A DNA stretch of 64,000 bases from RPQJ01 sp963793005 (GCA_963793005.1 CAWBYP010000002.1:2232001-2296000); one strand, 5' to 3'. Counted from the first letter of the stretch, positions 54,004 to 63,637 are shown. Program-made: numbers and translations. Notes: generated by a model from the sequence alone, not told the origin.

Positions 54004-56766
54004 ATGGACGCCGAATTCGACACCGACCAGCCATTGCGCGATGACATCCGGTTGCTTGGCCGGTTGCTCGGCGACACGGTGCGCGATCAGGAAGGCGCCG
54101 CGGCCTTCGATCTGGTGGAACGCATACGGCAGAGTTCCATCGCCTTTCGGCGCGATGACGACGTTGCCGCCCGCCGCGAACTCGAACGAATCCTCGACGC
54201 GCTGAGCCGCGAAGAGACAATGGTGGTCGTGCGCGCGTTCAGTTATTTCTCGCACCTCGCCAATCTTGCCGAGGACCTCGACAACACGCGTCGCGTGAGG
54301 AAATCCGAGATCGACGGCGCGGATCCGGCCGACGGCAGCCTGGTGAAGGCTCTCGACCGGATCGAGGCGGCCGGCATCGGCCCCGAAGTGCTGCGGGATT
54401 TCTTCGAAGCAGCGGTAGTGGTACCGGTGCTGACCGCGCACCCTACCGAGGTGCAGCGCAAGAGCGTGCGCGACCTCGAGATGGAGATCGAGCGGCTGCT
54501 CCGGGTGCGGGATCGCTCGCAGCTCACGCCCCGTGAACGCGCCGCCAGCGACGAGGCGGTACGGCACGCGGTGCTGTCGTTGTGGCAGACACGCATGTTG
54601 CGCCTCGAGAAACTCGAGGTCATCGACGAGGTGGCCAACGGCCTGTCGTTCTTCGAGCAGACATTCCTGGCCGAGGTCCCGTCGCTGTACGCGGGGCTCG
54701 AGGACGAACTCGGGCGCCGCTACCCCGAGCGGTCGTGGGGTGAGGTGCCGTCGTTCCTGCGGGTTGGTTCGTGGATCGGTGGCGACCGCGACGGCAACCC
54801 GTTCGTGGACGAGGCGGTGCTGCGACGTACGCTGCGCATGCAGTCCTCGCGAGTGTTCGAACACTACCTCGATGAACTGCACGCGCTCGGCGCCGAGTTG
54901 TCACTCACCACGCTGGTGGCGCAAGTCTCGCCCGAACTGCTTGCGCTCGCCGACAGCTCGCCGGACGTGAGCCTGCATCGTCGCGACGAGCCGTACCGCC
55001 GCGCGCTCACCGGCCTGTACGCACGCGTGGCGGCGACCACCCGATCGCTCGACCAGCACGAGCCGTTGAGGCACGCAGTGGGCGACGCTCCGCCTTATTC
55101 CAGCGCGGCTGAATTTGCCGCAGACCTCGACGTCATTTACCGATCACTGCAGGAGAACAAGTCGGCGCTGCTTGCCCGGGGGCGCCTGCGTCGATTGAGA
55201 AGGGCGGTCGGCGTCTTCGGTTTCCACCTTGCGCCAGTCGACCTTCGCCAGAATTCCGACGTCCACGAGCGGGTGGTGGCGGAGCTGTTCGCCGCCGCAC
55301 GGCCCGACGTCCAGTACACGTCGCTCGACGAGGCGGCGCGCATTCGCCTGCTGGTCGAGGAACTCGCAACCGCGCGGCTACTGGGTTCCCCGTACCTGGA
55401 GTATTCCCCGGAGGCCCGCGGCGAACTGGACATCCTGCAGGCCGCGGCGCAGCTGCAGCGGCATTACGGTGACGACTGCATCCCGAACTACGTGATCTCG
55501 AAGTGCGACGGGGTCTCCGATGTGCTCGAGGTGGTGTTGCTGCTTCGTGAGGTCGGTATGTTCCGCGCGACGGACGCGACGCTGAAATGCAACGTCATCC
55601 CGCTGTTCGAGACAATTGCCGACCTGCGTGGTGCCTCGCGGACGATGGACCGGCTGCTGTCCATCCCGGTGTACGCGCGCCTGCTCGGATCGCGCGGCAA
55701 GGCGCAGGAGGTGATGCTGGGGTATTCCGACAGCAACAAGGACGGCGGGTACCTGACCTCGCGCTGGGAGCTCTACAAGGCGCAGACAGGCCTGGTCGAG
55801 ACCTTTCGCCGGCACGGCGTGCGGCTGCGCCTGTTTCACGGCCGGGGCGGGTCGGTGGGTCGCGGTGGTGGACCGAGCTACGAGGCGATACTGGCGCAGC
55901 CCGGCGGTAGCGTGCAGGGACAGGTCCGGCTCACCGAGCAGGGCGAGGTCATTGGCGTCAAGTATTCCAACGCCGAGGTGGGGCGCCGGAACCTCGAGAT
56001 CCTGGCGGCCGCGACACTCGAGGCGACGCTGCTTGGCGCGGCCGCCCCGGAGCCTCACGCCGGCTACCTCGAGGTGCTGGACGAGCTGTCCGCGAGCGCA
56101 TTCGCTGCCTACCGCGGCCTCGTCTACCAGACGCCTGGATTCGAGGACTATTTCTGGGAGTCCACCGTGATCAGCGAGATCGCCGAGTTGAACATCGGCA
56201 GCCGCCCTGCGTCGCGCAAGAAGTCCCGTTCGATCGAGACGCTGCGCGCCATACCCTGGGTGTTCTCATGGGCCCAGTGCCGCCTGATGCTGCCGGGCTG
56301 GTACGGGTTCGGGTCCGCGGTCAACGCATGGCTGGACGAGGACGGCGGCAGCGCCAGCGAGCGCCTCGAACTGCTGCGCGAAATGAATCGCGACTGGCCA
56401 TTCTTCGCCTCGGTGCTGTCGAACATGGAAATGGTGCTGGCGAAGGCCGACCTCGCCATCGCGTCGCGGTACGCGGCGCTGGTCGCCGACGAGACCCTGC
56501 GCGAGACGATCTTCCGGCGTATCCGCGCGGAATTCGACGCGACCGTCGGCGCGCTGCTCCGGATCCTGGGCGCCGACCGGTTGCTCGACGGCAACCCGCA
56601 ACTGGCCGGGTCGATCCGTTATCGCTTTCCCTACCTGGACCCGCTGAACCACATCCAGATCGAGTTGCTGCGCCGCTACCGCGCCGGCGACCGCGAGGAA
56701 CGCAGCCGTCGTGGAATCCACCTGACCATCAACGGCATCGTCGCGGGACTGCGCAACAGCGGCTAG
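54004..56766 (+). CDS. ppc: Phosphoenolpyruvate carboxylase
   Basis: 920 residues, normal for bacterial PEPC. VLTAHPTEVQRKSVRDLEME holds the catalytic His, VMLGYSDSNKDGGYLTSRWE the PEP-binding loop, and LRLFHGRGGSVGRGGGPSYE the C-terminal signature (FHGRGGSVGRGGGP; Ser where many have Thr). The C-terminus is RNSG. It replenishes oxaloacetate from PEP and bicarbonate. Its ATG is 3 bp after the treS-mak stop, so the two are probably co-transcribed. Confidence 0.97.
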   Translation: MDAEFDTDQPLRDDIRLLGRLLGDTVRDQEGAAAFDLVERIRQSSIAFRRDDDVAARRELERILDALSREETMVVVRAFSYFSHLANLAEDLDNTRRVRKSEIDGADPADGSLVKALDRIEAAGIGPEVLRDFFEAAVVVPVLTAHPTEVQRKSVRDLEMEIERLLRVRDRSQLTPRERAASDEAVRHAVLSLWQTRMLRLEKLEVIDEVANGLSFFEQTFLAEVPSLYAGLEDELGRRYPERSWGEVPSFLRVGSWIGGDRDGNPFVDEAVLRRTLRMQSSRVFEHYLDELHALGAELSLTTLVAQVSPELLALADSSPDVSLHRRDEPYRRALTGLYARVAATTRSLDQHEPLRHAVGDAPPYSSAAEFAADLDVIYRSLQENKSALLARGRLRRLRRAVGVFGFHLAPVDLRQNSDVHERVVAELFAAARPDVQYTSLDEAARIRLLVEELATARLLGSPYLEYSPEARGELDILQAAAQLQRHYGDDCIPNYVISKCDGVSDVLEVVLLLREVGMFRATDATLKCNVIPLFETIADLRGASRTMDRLLSIPVYARLLGSRGKAQEVMLGYSDSNKDGGYLTSRWELYKAQTGLVETFRRHGVRLRLFHGRGGSVGRGGGPSYEAILAQPGGSVQGQVRLTEQGEVIGVKYSNAEVGRRNLEILAAATLEATLLGAAAPEPHAGYLEVLDELSASAFAAYRGLVYQTPGFEDYFWESTVISEIAELNIGSRPASRKKSRSIETLRAIPWVFSWAQCRLMLPGWYGFGSAVNAWLDEDGGSASERLELLREMNRDWPFFASVLSNMEMVLAKADLAIASRYAALVADETLRETIFRRIRAEFDATVGALLRILGADRLLDGNPQLAGSIRYRFPYLDPLNHIQIELLRRYRAGDREERSRRGIHLTINGIVAGLRNSG

Positions 56767-56846
56767 CGCTGGCAGGGTATGGCGCGGCGGAGCGAACGGC
56801 GTAGACTTCGCCGCACGTCACCCGGGCAAAAGCAGAAGACACCCGC

Positions 56847-59102
56847 TTGAGCGATACCGAATCGACCGCCGCAACCTCGAACTTCGAGGTGCGCCTGAGC
56901 CGCGAGATGCGGCTGTTCGACATCGTGATGATCGGTGTCGGAGCGATGATCGGCGCTGGCATCTTCGTGCTGACTGGCATCGCGGCAGGCGTAGCCGGGC
57001 CGGGCCTGCTGCTCGCGTTCCTGTTGAACGCCATCGTGACGCTGTTTGCTGCAGCGGCCTATGCCGAGCTCGGTTCCGCATTCCACGACGCCGGCGGCAG
57101 CTACCTCTGGGTAAAGCTCGGCCTCAAGGATCCGCAGGGATTCATGAGCGGCTGGATGGACTGGTTCGCCCACTCCGTCGCCTGTTCCCTCTATGCACTT
57201 GGTTTCGGCGCGTACTTCAAGCTGGTACTGCCGCTGATCGGGCTCAATGCCTTCGACACCCCGTTGCTGCCCGTCGAGAAGTGGCTGGCGGTAGGGATCG
57301 TAGCGCTGTTCGCATGGATCAATTTCCGCGGCGCGTCAGAGACCGGCGGCGCCGGCAACGTCGTGACGATCGGCAAGATCATCATCCTGGCCGTGTTCGT
57401 GGGCTTCGGCACCTGGATCACGCTGCAGCGACCTGACTGGCAGCTGGTTTTCACCGAGGACTTCCTGCCGGCGGGCTACGGTGGCGTGTTCGTCGCCATG
57501 GGCCTCACGTTTATTGCCTTCGAGGGCTACGAGATCATCGCGCAGTGCAGCGAGGAAGTGCACCAGCCGGAGCGCAACGTCCCGAAAGCCATCTTCATCT
57601 CGCTGGCGATCGTGGTGCCGATCTACCTGACGGTCGCGTTCGCAGCGCTCGGTGCGGTGCAGCCCGAGGGAATGACGAGCTGGCAGTTCCTGGGCATGAA
57701 CAAGGAAACTGCGCTGGTGGACGTGGCCAGGAGCTTCTTCCCCGGCGGCGGCGTGATGATCCTGGTCGGCGGCCTGCTCTCGACGATCAGCGCGCTGAAC
57801 GCCACGATCTACTCGTCGTCGCGCGTGTCGCTGGCGATGGGTCGCGACCGCAACCTGCCCGCGTTCTTCGGCAAAGTACACGCAACGCGCAAGACCCCGC
57901 ACGGTGCCATCGCGGGCTCCGCCGTGCTGATCGCGTTCATGGCCGTGGCGCTGCCGATCGAGACGGTCGCGAGCGCGGCGAACATCATGTTCCTGCTGCT
58001 GTTCATCCAGGTGCAGGCCGTGCTGATCGTGCTTCGCAAGAAGATGCCGGAGATGCCGCGCGGCTTCCGCGTGCCGCTGGTGCCTTACGTGCCGGCGGTA
58101 GGCATCGTTCTGCAGCTGCTGCTCGCGGGCTACCTGTTCGTCTACAGCCCGCTCGCCTGGTTGAGCGCGGCGGTGTGGATCGCGCTCGGCTTTGTCGTCT
58201 ACTACACCTATGCGCGCAAGCGCGACCAGGCCTACGAGCATGTCGTCGAGATGCGCGAGGCCGCGCGTCGCAAGGACTATCGCATCCTCGCCTGCCTGAA
58301 GGACGCCGAGCACGCCGATGCGATCCTCGGTACCGCCGCGTGGCTTGCCCACGGGCGCGACGCAGAACTGATCGGCCTCACGGTGATCGAGGTTCCCGAG
58401 CGTGTGCTGCTGGCGCATGGCCTCGACCGCCTCGACACGGCCAAGCGCGGCCTGGACCGCGCGATGACACGGACCCCGTTGCGGGACATGGAGCTCAAGT
58501 CACTGGTCAAGGTCTCGCATCGGTTGTCCTACGGCATCGCGGAAACGGTTCTCGAGGAGCAGTGCAACGTCATCATCATCGGCCGTACGCGACACGCGGG
58601 CGCGTTCAAGCGGCTGGCGGCAGCCATAGTCGGCCGCGTGATTCGCGAAGCTCCCGCGCACACGCTGTTCGTGAGCGCCGACCGCTGGCCGAAGCAGGTG
58701 CGCCGGGTGCTGTTCGCCTACGATGGCGGGCCACACACGCGATTTGCGGCGGACATCTGCGCATCGATCGCGAGCGCGACCGGTGCCAGCGTGCTTGCGA
58801 TCCACGTCCTCGGTCCGGAAGTCACGGCCGACGAGCGCCTGAAGGCAGAGGCCGAGATGCGCAAGCTTCTCGACGAGGCCTGTCCGGGCGCCGAGGCAAG
58901 CATCACGGTGGCGGGTGATACGGCGAGTGCGCTGCTGCGCGGCGCCCGAGGCGCCGACGTGATTGTCGCGGGAGGCACCGAGGCAGGCATGCTCGAGGAA
59001 CTGCTCGCCTTCACAGTGCCGTTGGAACTTGGCGAGCGGGCGTCGATACCGGTGATCACTGCGTGCGAAATCCCGGCAGATCCGAAGCGCTGGATGAATT
59101 GA
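56847..59102 (+). CDS. APC-superfamily permease with two C-terminal UspA-like domains
   Basis: 751 residues. About twelve helices follow LSREMRLFDIVMIGVGAMIG, the APC N-terminal motif; GYEIIAQCSEEVHQPERNVP is the helix 6-8 region. The C-terminal 270 residues hold two universal-stress-like domains (YRILACLKDAEHADAILGTA with CNVIIIGRTRHAGAFKRLAA; and RVLFAYDGGPHTRFAADICA with ADVIVAGGTEAGMLEELLAF). Such fusions occur in proteobacterial APC transporters for amino acids or other solutes, where UspA domains may bind ATP. The start is TTG at 56847. An uncharacterised channel-like gene follows 13 bp downstream. Confidence 0.85.
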   Translation: MSDTESTAATSNFEVRLSREMRLFDIVMIGVGAMIGAGIFVLTGIAAGVAGPGLLLAFLLNAIVTLFAAAAYAELGSAFHDAGGSYLWVKLGLKDPQGFMSGWMDWFAHSVACSLYALGFGAYFKLVLPLIGLNAFDTPLLPVEKWLAVGIVALFAWINFRGASETGGAGNVVTIGKIIILAVFVGFGTWITLQRPDWQLVFTEDFLPAGYGGVFVAMGLTFIAFEGYEIIAQCSEEVHQPERNVPKAIFISLAIVVPIYLTVAFAALGAVQPEGMTSWQFLGMNKETALVDVARSFFPGGGVMILVGGLLSTISALNATIYSSSRVSLAMGRDRNLPAFFGKVHATRKTPHGAIAGSAVLIAFMAVALPIETVASAANIMFLLLFIQVQAVLIVLRKKMPEMPRGFRVPLVPYVPAVGIVLQLLLAGYLFVYSPLAWLSAAVWIALGFVVYYTYARKRDQAYEHVVEMREAARRKDYRILACLKDAEHADAILGTAAWLAHGRDAELIGLTVIEVPERVLLAHGLDRLDTAKRGLDRAMTRTPLRDMELKSLVKVSHRLSYGIAETVLEEQCNVIIIGRTRHAGAFKRLAAAIVGRVIREAPAHTLFVSADRWPKQVRRVLFAYDGGPHTRFAADICASIASATGASVLAIHVLGPEVTADERLKAEAEMRKLLDEACPGAEASITVAGDTASALLRGARGADVIVAGGTEAGMLEELLAFTVPLELGERASIPVITACEIPADPKRWMN

Positions 59103-59115
59103 ACAGGGTGAAGCA

Positions 59116-59829
59116 ATGAACGAACAGCCCTTCGAATCGGTACGCAGCCTGGTGGCAAGCCTGGCCGGCTACGTTCCCACGATCGTCGCGGGCCTCGCGG
59201 TACTGCTGCTGGGGTTGCTGGCCGCCTGGGCGGCTTCGCACCTGCTGGTGCGGCTGCTGGTGTTGATGCGTCTCGATCGCGTCATGGCGCGACTGCGCTG
59301 GACGTCGGCACTCGAGTCTGCGGATGCGCGGCACACGCTGTTCGAGATTCTCGGCACCATCGTCGGCGTCTTCATCTTCCTGGTGTTCCTGGCCAACACG
59401 CTGGTGATCTGGCAGCTGACGGTGCTCTCGGACCTCTTCACGCGGATGCTGCTGCGGATCCCGGAGCTGATCGCTGCGGCACTGATCCTGCTGGTGGGCT
59501 GGGCCATCGCCAACCTGGCGACACGCGCGGTGCAGCATTTGCTGTTTCGCGAGCACTTCAGGCGCGCTCGGCTGGTCGCCACGCTGGTGCGCTGGGTAAT
59601 ACTGGTGACGGCTTTCGCGGCCGCGCTGGTCGAGCTGCAGGTCGCGGTCACGATTGTGACCGGCGCATTTCTGATCGTGTTCGGGACTATCGCGTTGTGC
59701 CTGGCGCTCGCGGTCGGGATCGGCAGCCGGCGCGGCATCGAGCTGATGTGGGAGAACTACTTCCGCCGCCAGCAGCAGGAAGCGGAAGCGCAGGCGGCCC
59801 GCACCGAAGCAAAGAACGACGCGGATTGA
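59116..59829 (+). CDS. Mechanosensitive-channel-related TM-helix protein
   Basis: 237 residues with about four helices. AGYVPTIVAGLAVLLLGLLA and LIAAALILLVGWAIANLATR match the conserved TM helix repeat (PF05552-like) seen N-terminal to or instead of MscS channels. No MscS beta domain is present, so channel activity is unproven. Start ATG 59116, 13 bp after the APC permease stop; probably in one operon with it. It ends 9 bp from the convergent protease gene. Confidence 0.75.
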   Translation: MNEQPFESVRSLVASLAGYVPTIVAGLAVLLLGLLAAWAASHLLVRLLVLMRLDRVMARLRWTSALESADARHTLFEILGTIVGVFIFLVFLANTLVIWQLTVLSDLFTRMLLRIPELIAAALILLVGWAIANLATRAVQHLLFREHFRRARLVATLVRWVILVTAFAAALVELQVAVTIVTGAFLIVFGTIALCLALAVGIGSRRGIELMWENYFRRQQQEAEAQAARTEAKNDAD

Positions 59830-59838
59830 TCCGGCGCG

Positions 59839-60957
59839 CTAGTCGCACAGCCCGATCGCGTTCTCCGCTGAGCAATTCCGGCACGCTGCCTGCACGTCGT
59901 CCTGGTTCTGCAGCACGCACTGGATGAATTCGTGCGCGGCCCGCTGGTCGATGCGGTAGTAAGGATCCCTCGATCCCTGGCACCAGTTCGTCGCGCCCGA
60001 CAGCACAGCCGAGATGACCGGATCGACCTTGCCGTTTTGCACCAGGAACATCGGTGATCCCGAGTCGCCGAAGCACACCGTGTCGTCGCCTTTCTTGACG
60101 TCCTGACGCGGCACCACCGCGTTGGCGTAGACGTTGGTGATCGGTCCCACCGAGGCAATGCGCTTCACGCCGTTCCCGCCACCGAGGTCGGTCATCGGCC
60201 CGATGCCCCGAGTCGGAGGCGTGCCGAATTCCTTCGCCCAGTTGAGGCCGGAACCGACACTGATCACCGGCGTGCCGACGAGGCCCCGCACGGCATCGAG
60301 TGCACCAACTGGCTGTATCGAGAGCGGTGTGCGGTCGGTCACCGGTTGCTCAAGGATCAGCACGCCGACGTCCTGGGCCAGCTGCAGGTTGTGCGTCGCG
60401 CGTGTCGCACGGCCGTCGGGTCGCAAGGTGGGTCGCAGGAACGCGGGATGCGTGAGGCCGTGCGCCAGTGGCACGCCGTCGGATCGCCCGGTAACCGCGG
60501 CAGGAAGGAACAGCGGAGCTGGCGAGGTGACGGCGGCGGGATCGCATGCGTAGTCGCCAACCAGCAGGTCGGTATACGGTTCGTCGGTGGTGGCCAGGAA
60601 GCAGCGAAAGTCATTCGCGGTGGCAGTGACGGCGAAAGTCACCCACGCGCGGTCGTAATACCCACTGACACCGATGTCCTCGGTGTAATTGAAGGCCGTG
60701 CAGTGGGCCGCGGTCAGGATCACCTTGTCGGAAATCAGCGCGCCCGAACAGGACTGCTCGGCATAGGCGACCTCCGGGTCGGCTCCGGTCGGCAGGTACA
60801 CGAAGAATTCGTAGTAGCCCGCGACGGCTGGAAACTGGCCTGGGGTGACGGTCGAACCGTCGCTTGCCTGCGCGGTGGTACATGCAAAGATCGCCGCGAT
60901 CAGCGATAAGGAACGAATGCGCGCTTCTGCGCAGACGCGGCGCGACGGTCTCGACAT
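59839..60957 (-). CDS. Secreted trypsin-like serine protease
   Basis: 372 residues with a signal peptide (SLSLIAAIFACTTAQA). The catalytic triad is visible: GALISDKVILTAAHC (His), QDVGVLILEQP (Asp) and CFGDSGSPMFLVQNG (Ser in GDSGSP). The chymotrypsin-like S1 fold carries several cysteines (near the His, in TTDEPYTDLLVGDYACD, and four at the C-terminus: CVLQNQDDVQAACRNCS, ending GLCD). It is likely exported or surface-associated. The ATG at 60957 is preceded by GGGGGAGAG. Substrate unknown. Confidence 0.9.
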   Translation of the reverse strand: MSRPSRRVCAEARIRSLSLIAAIFACTTAQASDGSTVTPGQFPAVAGYYEFFVYLPTGADPEVAYAEQSCSGALISDKVILTAAHCTAFNYTEDIGVSGYYDRAWVTFAVTATANDFRCFLATTDEPYTDLLVGDYACDPAAVTSPAPLFLPAAVTGRSDGVPLAHGLTHPAFLRPTLRPDGRATRATHNLQLAQDVGVLILEQPVTDRTPLSIQPVGALDAVRGLVGTPVISVGSGLNWAKEFGTPPTRGIGPMTDLGGGNGVKRIASVGPITNVYANAVVPRQDVKKGDDTVCFGDSGSPMFLVQNGKVDPVISAVLSGATNWCQGSRDPYYRIDQRAAHEFIQCVLQNQDDVQAACRNCSAENAIGLCD

Positions 60958-61087
60958 GACTGCTCTCCCCCTGGTCTTATGGCTGCAGAATCGCATCATT
61001 TGGTATTTCGTTGCGCGGGATTCGACATAAACCGGCAGTCCGCTTGCCACTCCTCTCGTCCTCTCGGCGCTTGCTTCTGTGTCCGGT

Positions 61088-62206
61088 TCAGTAGCTTCCA
61101 CTTGCACCGCCGCCGCCGAACCGTCCCTCGCCCGGTGTGACCGCGGGTCCTGCAGCTGGCCCCTCGGGAGCCGCGCGGCCGGCGAGAACGGCTGCGCCCG
61201 CGGTCTGAAGCAGTTCGAGCGGTCCTTCGCGGTCGGTCAGCTTCGCCGAGGTCACGCCATTGCGCGGCAGCCGCAGGTAGCGATCCAGCACCATGCCGGC
61301 GACCAGCGCGATGAGTCCGCAGAGGATCAGCCAGCTCTCGATCGCCATCGTCGTTGCAAGGCGCAACTCCACTGCAAGGCATGCAACGCAGCCCATGAAC
61401 CCGAGTAGCGGTGCGTGACGCCGTCGGCGGAGACCGACCATCAGCATGGCGACGCCGAGCGCCAGCAGCACCAACGTCGTCGCGAAGTGGCCGGGCGGCG
61501 TGGCCGACACGTCGCCGGCCTCGACGACCGCGCTCCACGTCGCGAGCGGCAGGTAGGCCGCCACCGGCAGCGTCACCACCAGCCAGTCGAGCATCCGGTC
61601 GTACGACGGTCTTTCATGCGTACGCGAACCCAGTGCCAGCGCAAGTCCCGCAAGCGCACACCCGTACAGGAACTCAGTGATGCCGGCGCCTGCCGACATG
61701 TCGATGGCGCGGGCAACTGCTGTTGAGCCCAGCCAGTCGATGAGCGCAATTACTGCACAGGTGGTCACGAAGGGGTTTAGCAGGCGCAGGCCGGCCAGGC
61801 CCGCAGCCACCGCGAGCAGGATCCTGACCGGTTCGTATTCCGGGACGCCGAGCGGCGCCGAAATTTGCATCGACACCCACGCACCGACCAGCAGGAACCC
61901 GGCGACGCAGAGGCCTTCCTCGATTCCCGATGCGTGCAACCTCTTGCGGACTGTGAGCCACTCCGCGACGCCGGCGGCAAGCAGTCCCGCGATCAGCGCC
62001 GTGGTCTCGCTGCCGAAACCGAGGATTCCAAACAACAGCACGGCGGCAACGAATCCCAGCACAAAGAGCGCCGCGCGAGCGAGCGGCCCGGTGCTGCGCC
62101 AGCCGCCGGCACTTTCCGCCAGGGCGTCGCGAGGAATCGCGCCACCCAACCGGGACGCCACCTCGAGCCAGCGCTCCTCCCCCGGCGATGGACGCCACCG
62201 GCTCAC
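61088..62206 (-). CDS. Multi-pass inner-membrane protein coupled to a DUF2157 gene
   Basis: 372 residues with about eight to ten helices (ARAALFVLGFVAAVLLFGIL, GIEEGLCVAGFLLVGAWVSM and so on) after a short soluble start, SRWRPSPGEERWLEVASRLG. It ends in a Gly-rich tail (EGRFGGGGASGSY) like those of membrane proteins with an exposed, flexible C-terminus. Its GTG start overlaps the stop of the upstream DUF2157 gene (GTGA at 62203-62206), so the two are co-translated. The family resembles the uncharacterised membrane proteins that accompany DUF2157, sometimes called DUF4401. Function unknown. Confidence 0.75.
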   Translation of the reverse strand: MSRWRPSPGEERWLEVASRLGGAIPRDALAESAGGWRSTGPLARAALFVLGFVAAVLLFGILGFGSETTALIAGLLAAGVAEWLTVRKRLHASGIEEGLCVAGFLLVGAWVSMQISAPLGVPEYEPVRILLAVAAGLAGLRLLNPFVTTCAVIALIDWLGSTAVARAIDMSAGAGITEFLYGCALAGLALALGSRTHERPSYDRMLDWLVVTLPVAAYLPLATWSAVVEAGDVSATPPGHFATTLVLLALGVAMLMVGLRRRRHAPLLGFMGCVACLAVELRLATTMAIESWLILCGLIALVAGMVLDRYLRLPRNGVTSAKLTDREGPLELLQTAGAAVLAGRAAPEGPAAGPAVTPGEGRFGGGGASGSY

Positions 62207-63150
62207 GGCAAGGGCTCCCGCAGGCGCCGTCTCAGCTGCCAGAGTGCAGCTGCCGCCACGCAGACGACGATCAACACGAAGGCCATCGTGGTAGTCGTCC
62301 CATCGAGGCGTGGAACGACCACGAAGCAGATTCCGAGCGCGGCGTACCCGATGCCGTAGACGAGGAATACCTCGCGGCCGGTCTCGAGTCCCCGGTGGAC
62401 CGACCCGTAGGAGAGTGCCGCCAGCAGCGGCAGCCCGGCCGCGAGCCACGGCCATTCAATGCACCACGCGAGCGCGCCCCAGAACGCGAGGTTGGTGAAG
62501 AAGTGGTCAAACACATCGCTGAAGCGAGTGTCCGGCCGCCTGCGCCGGTTGGCGAAACGCCAGGCAGCGATCACCGCCGCGCAGGCGAGCGCGCGGCCCC
62601 CGAGTTCCGGTGTCGAGAAGGCGACGTATATCGCGTCGCCGACCGAGCCGCCTACGCCGAACCAGCCAGCGAGCGCCGTGAGTGCAACTGCGATCACGAG
62701 CGCAGAGCCGAACGTATAGGCGATGGCCGCAGCGGCAACCGTGAGCAGCAGCAGGTGCCAGGACCACAGTGGGCCGAGCAGCGTGAACTGTCGCTCGGCG
62801 TAGGCGAGGTCCGCGCTCGCGAGCAACACGGCGAGCAGGAGCAGGTAGTCGGCCGCGACGCCAGGTGTCCGGCTAGCGAGTCTTGCACGCACGGCGGGAA
62901 CTGCGCAGGCCGATGCGGCCAGCGCGATCGCTAGCACGATGACCAGGGGTCCGAGGCGGTCGAGGTTGCGGGCCAGGATGACGCCCACGCCCGCCGTGAC
63001 CAGCAGCACGCCGGCGTAAAGCGTGGCGCGAAGTTCATCGTGCAGCGAGAACACCTCGCCGCGATCGAGCGCGATCGAGCGCGACGCGGTCTCGTCGTCG
63101 AGGATCCCCTGCTCATGCAGCGCGCGGAGTTCAGGTTCGAGGGTGTGCAC
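62203..63150 (-). CDS. DUF2157 domain-containing membrane protein
   Basis: 315 residues. The N-terminal soluble domain MHTLEPELRALHEQGILDDE then TASRSIALDRGEVFSLHDEL is the DUF2157 start, followed by eight or so helices (TLYAGVLLVTAGVGVILARN, LDRLGPLVIVLAIALAASA). Function unknown. Translationally coupled to the downstream membrane gene. The start ATG at 63150 fits the family N-terminus. Confidence 0.82.
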   Translation of the reverse strand: MHTLEPELRALHEQGILDDETASRSIALDRGEVFSLHDELRATLYAGVLLVTAGVGVILARNLDRLGPLVIVLAIALAASACAVPAVRARLASRTPGVAADYLLLLAVLLASADLAYAERQFTLLGPLWSWHLLLLTVAAAAIAYTFGSALVIAVALTALAGWFGVGGSVGDAIYVAFSTPELGGRALACAAVIAAWRFANRRRRPDTRFSDVFDHFFTNLAFWGALAWCIEWPWLAAGLPLLAALSYGSVHRGLETGREVFLVYGIGYAALGICFVVVPRLDGTTTTMAFVLIVVCVAAAALWQLRRRLREPLP

Positions 63151-63270
63151 GGCGCGACTCTACGCCCGGCATAGCAGCCTGGTCCACACGTGGCCGCGGG
63201 GGGGGCGCCCGCCGCGCGGGCGGCCCGCCAGGCCTTTACTGATGCGACAGTGTCATCCGCGCGACTACGT

Positions 63271-63301
63271 CATTGACGTAGGTACGCCATTGACGTATAC
63301 G
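63271..63301 (+). promoter_or_regulatory. Sigma70-type promoter within a direct repeat, driving a possibly leaderless gene
   Basis: TTGACG (63273-63278), a 17-base spacer, and TATACG (63296-63301) make a strong promoter. The -35 lies inside CATTGACGTA (63271-63280), repeated at 63288-63297 with a 17-bp period overlapping the -10. The next gene's ATG is only 7 bases beyond the -10 (63309), so the transcript probably starts at or beside the start codon. The repeats are the natural operator for an autoregulating XRE protein. A GC-rich hairpin (GCCCGC ... GCGGGC, around 63207-63222) with a run of eight Gs lies upstream and is not explained. Confidence 0.65.
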
Positions 63302-63308
63302 AACGGCC

Positions 63309-63620
63309 ATGCTCACGGAAAATCTGTTCGAGCGACTGCTGCGAGACGCGCGCCGCCTTCGCGAGCGACGGCTCGAGCGCCTCACGCGGCTGACTGGTGT
63401 GCGGATCCGCCGCGCTGCAAAGACGGCCCGGGTGGACGTTCGATCAATACGAGCGGTCACTGGCCTGAGCCAGGCGAAGTTTGCGGAACTGCTAGGCATC
63501 GAGGTGGCTACGCTGCGCAACTGGGAGCAGGGGCGCCGCGAACCCACCGGAGCCGCTCGCGCGCTGCTGCGCGCCATCCACAACGACCCAGTCGCGGTCA
63601 TCGAAGCACTGAGCCGGTAG
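63309..63620 (+). CDS. XRE-family DNA-binding protein, NadS/HigA-antitoxin-like
   Basis: 103 residues. The C-terminal two thirds, VRSIRAVTGLSQAKFAELLG then IEVATLRNWEQGRREPTGAA and ARALLRAIHNDPVAVIEAL, is the Cro/C1-type HTH typical of NadS/HigA-like antitoxins, whose operons usually carry a HigB/RelE toxin just upstream. No such toxin is next to it. The first 30 residues (LLRDARRLRERRLERLTRLT) are Arg-rich, unlike the usual NadS N-terminus. The promoter directly upstream contains direct repeats. It may be a solitary regulator or the remnant of a toxin-antitoxin pair. Confidence 0.8.
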   Translation: MLTENLFERLLRDARRLRERRLERLTRLTGVRIRRAAKTARVDVRSIRAVTGLSQAKFAELLGIEVATLRNWEQGRREPTGAARALLRAIHNDPVAVIEALSR

Positions 63621-63637
63621 AACGCAGGAGCATCGTA

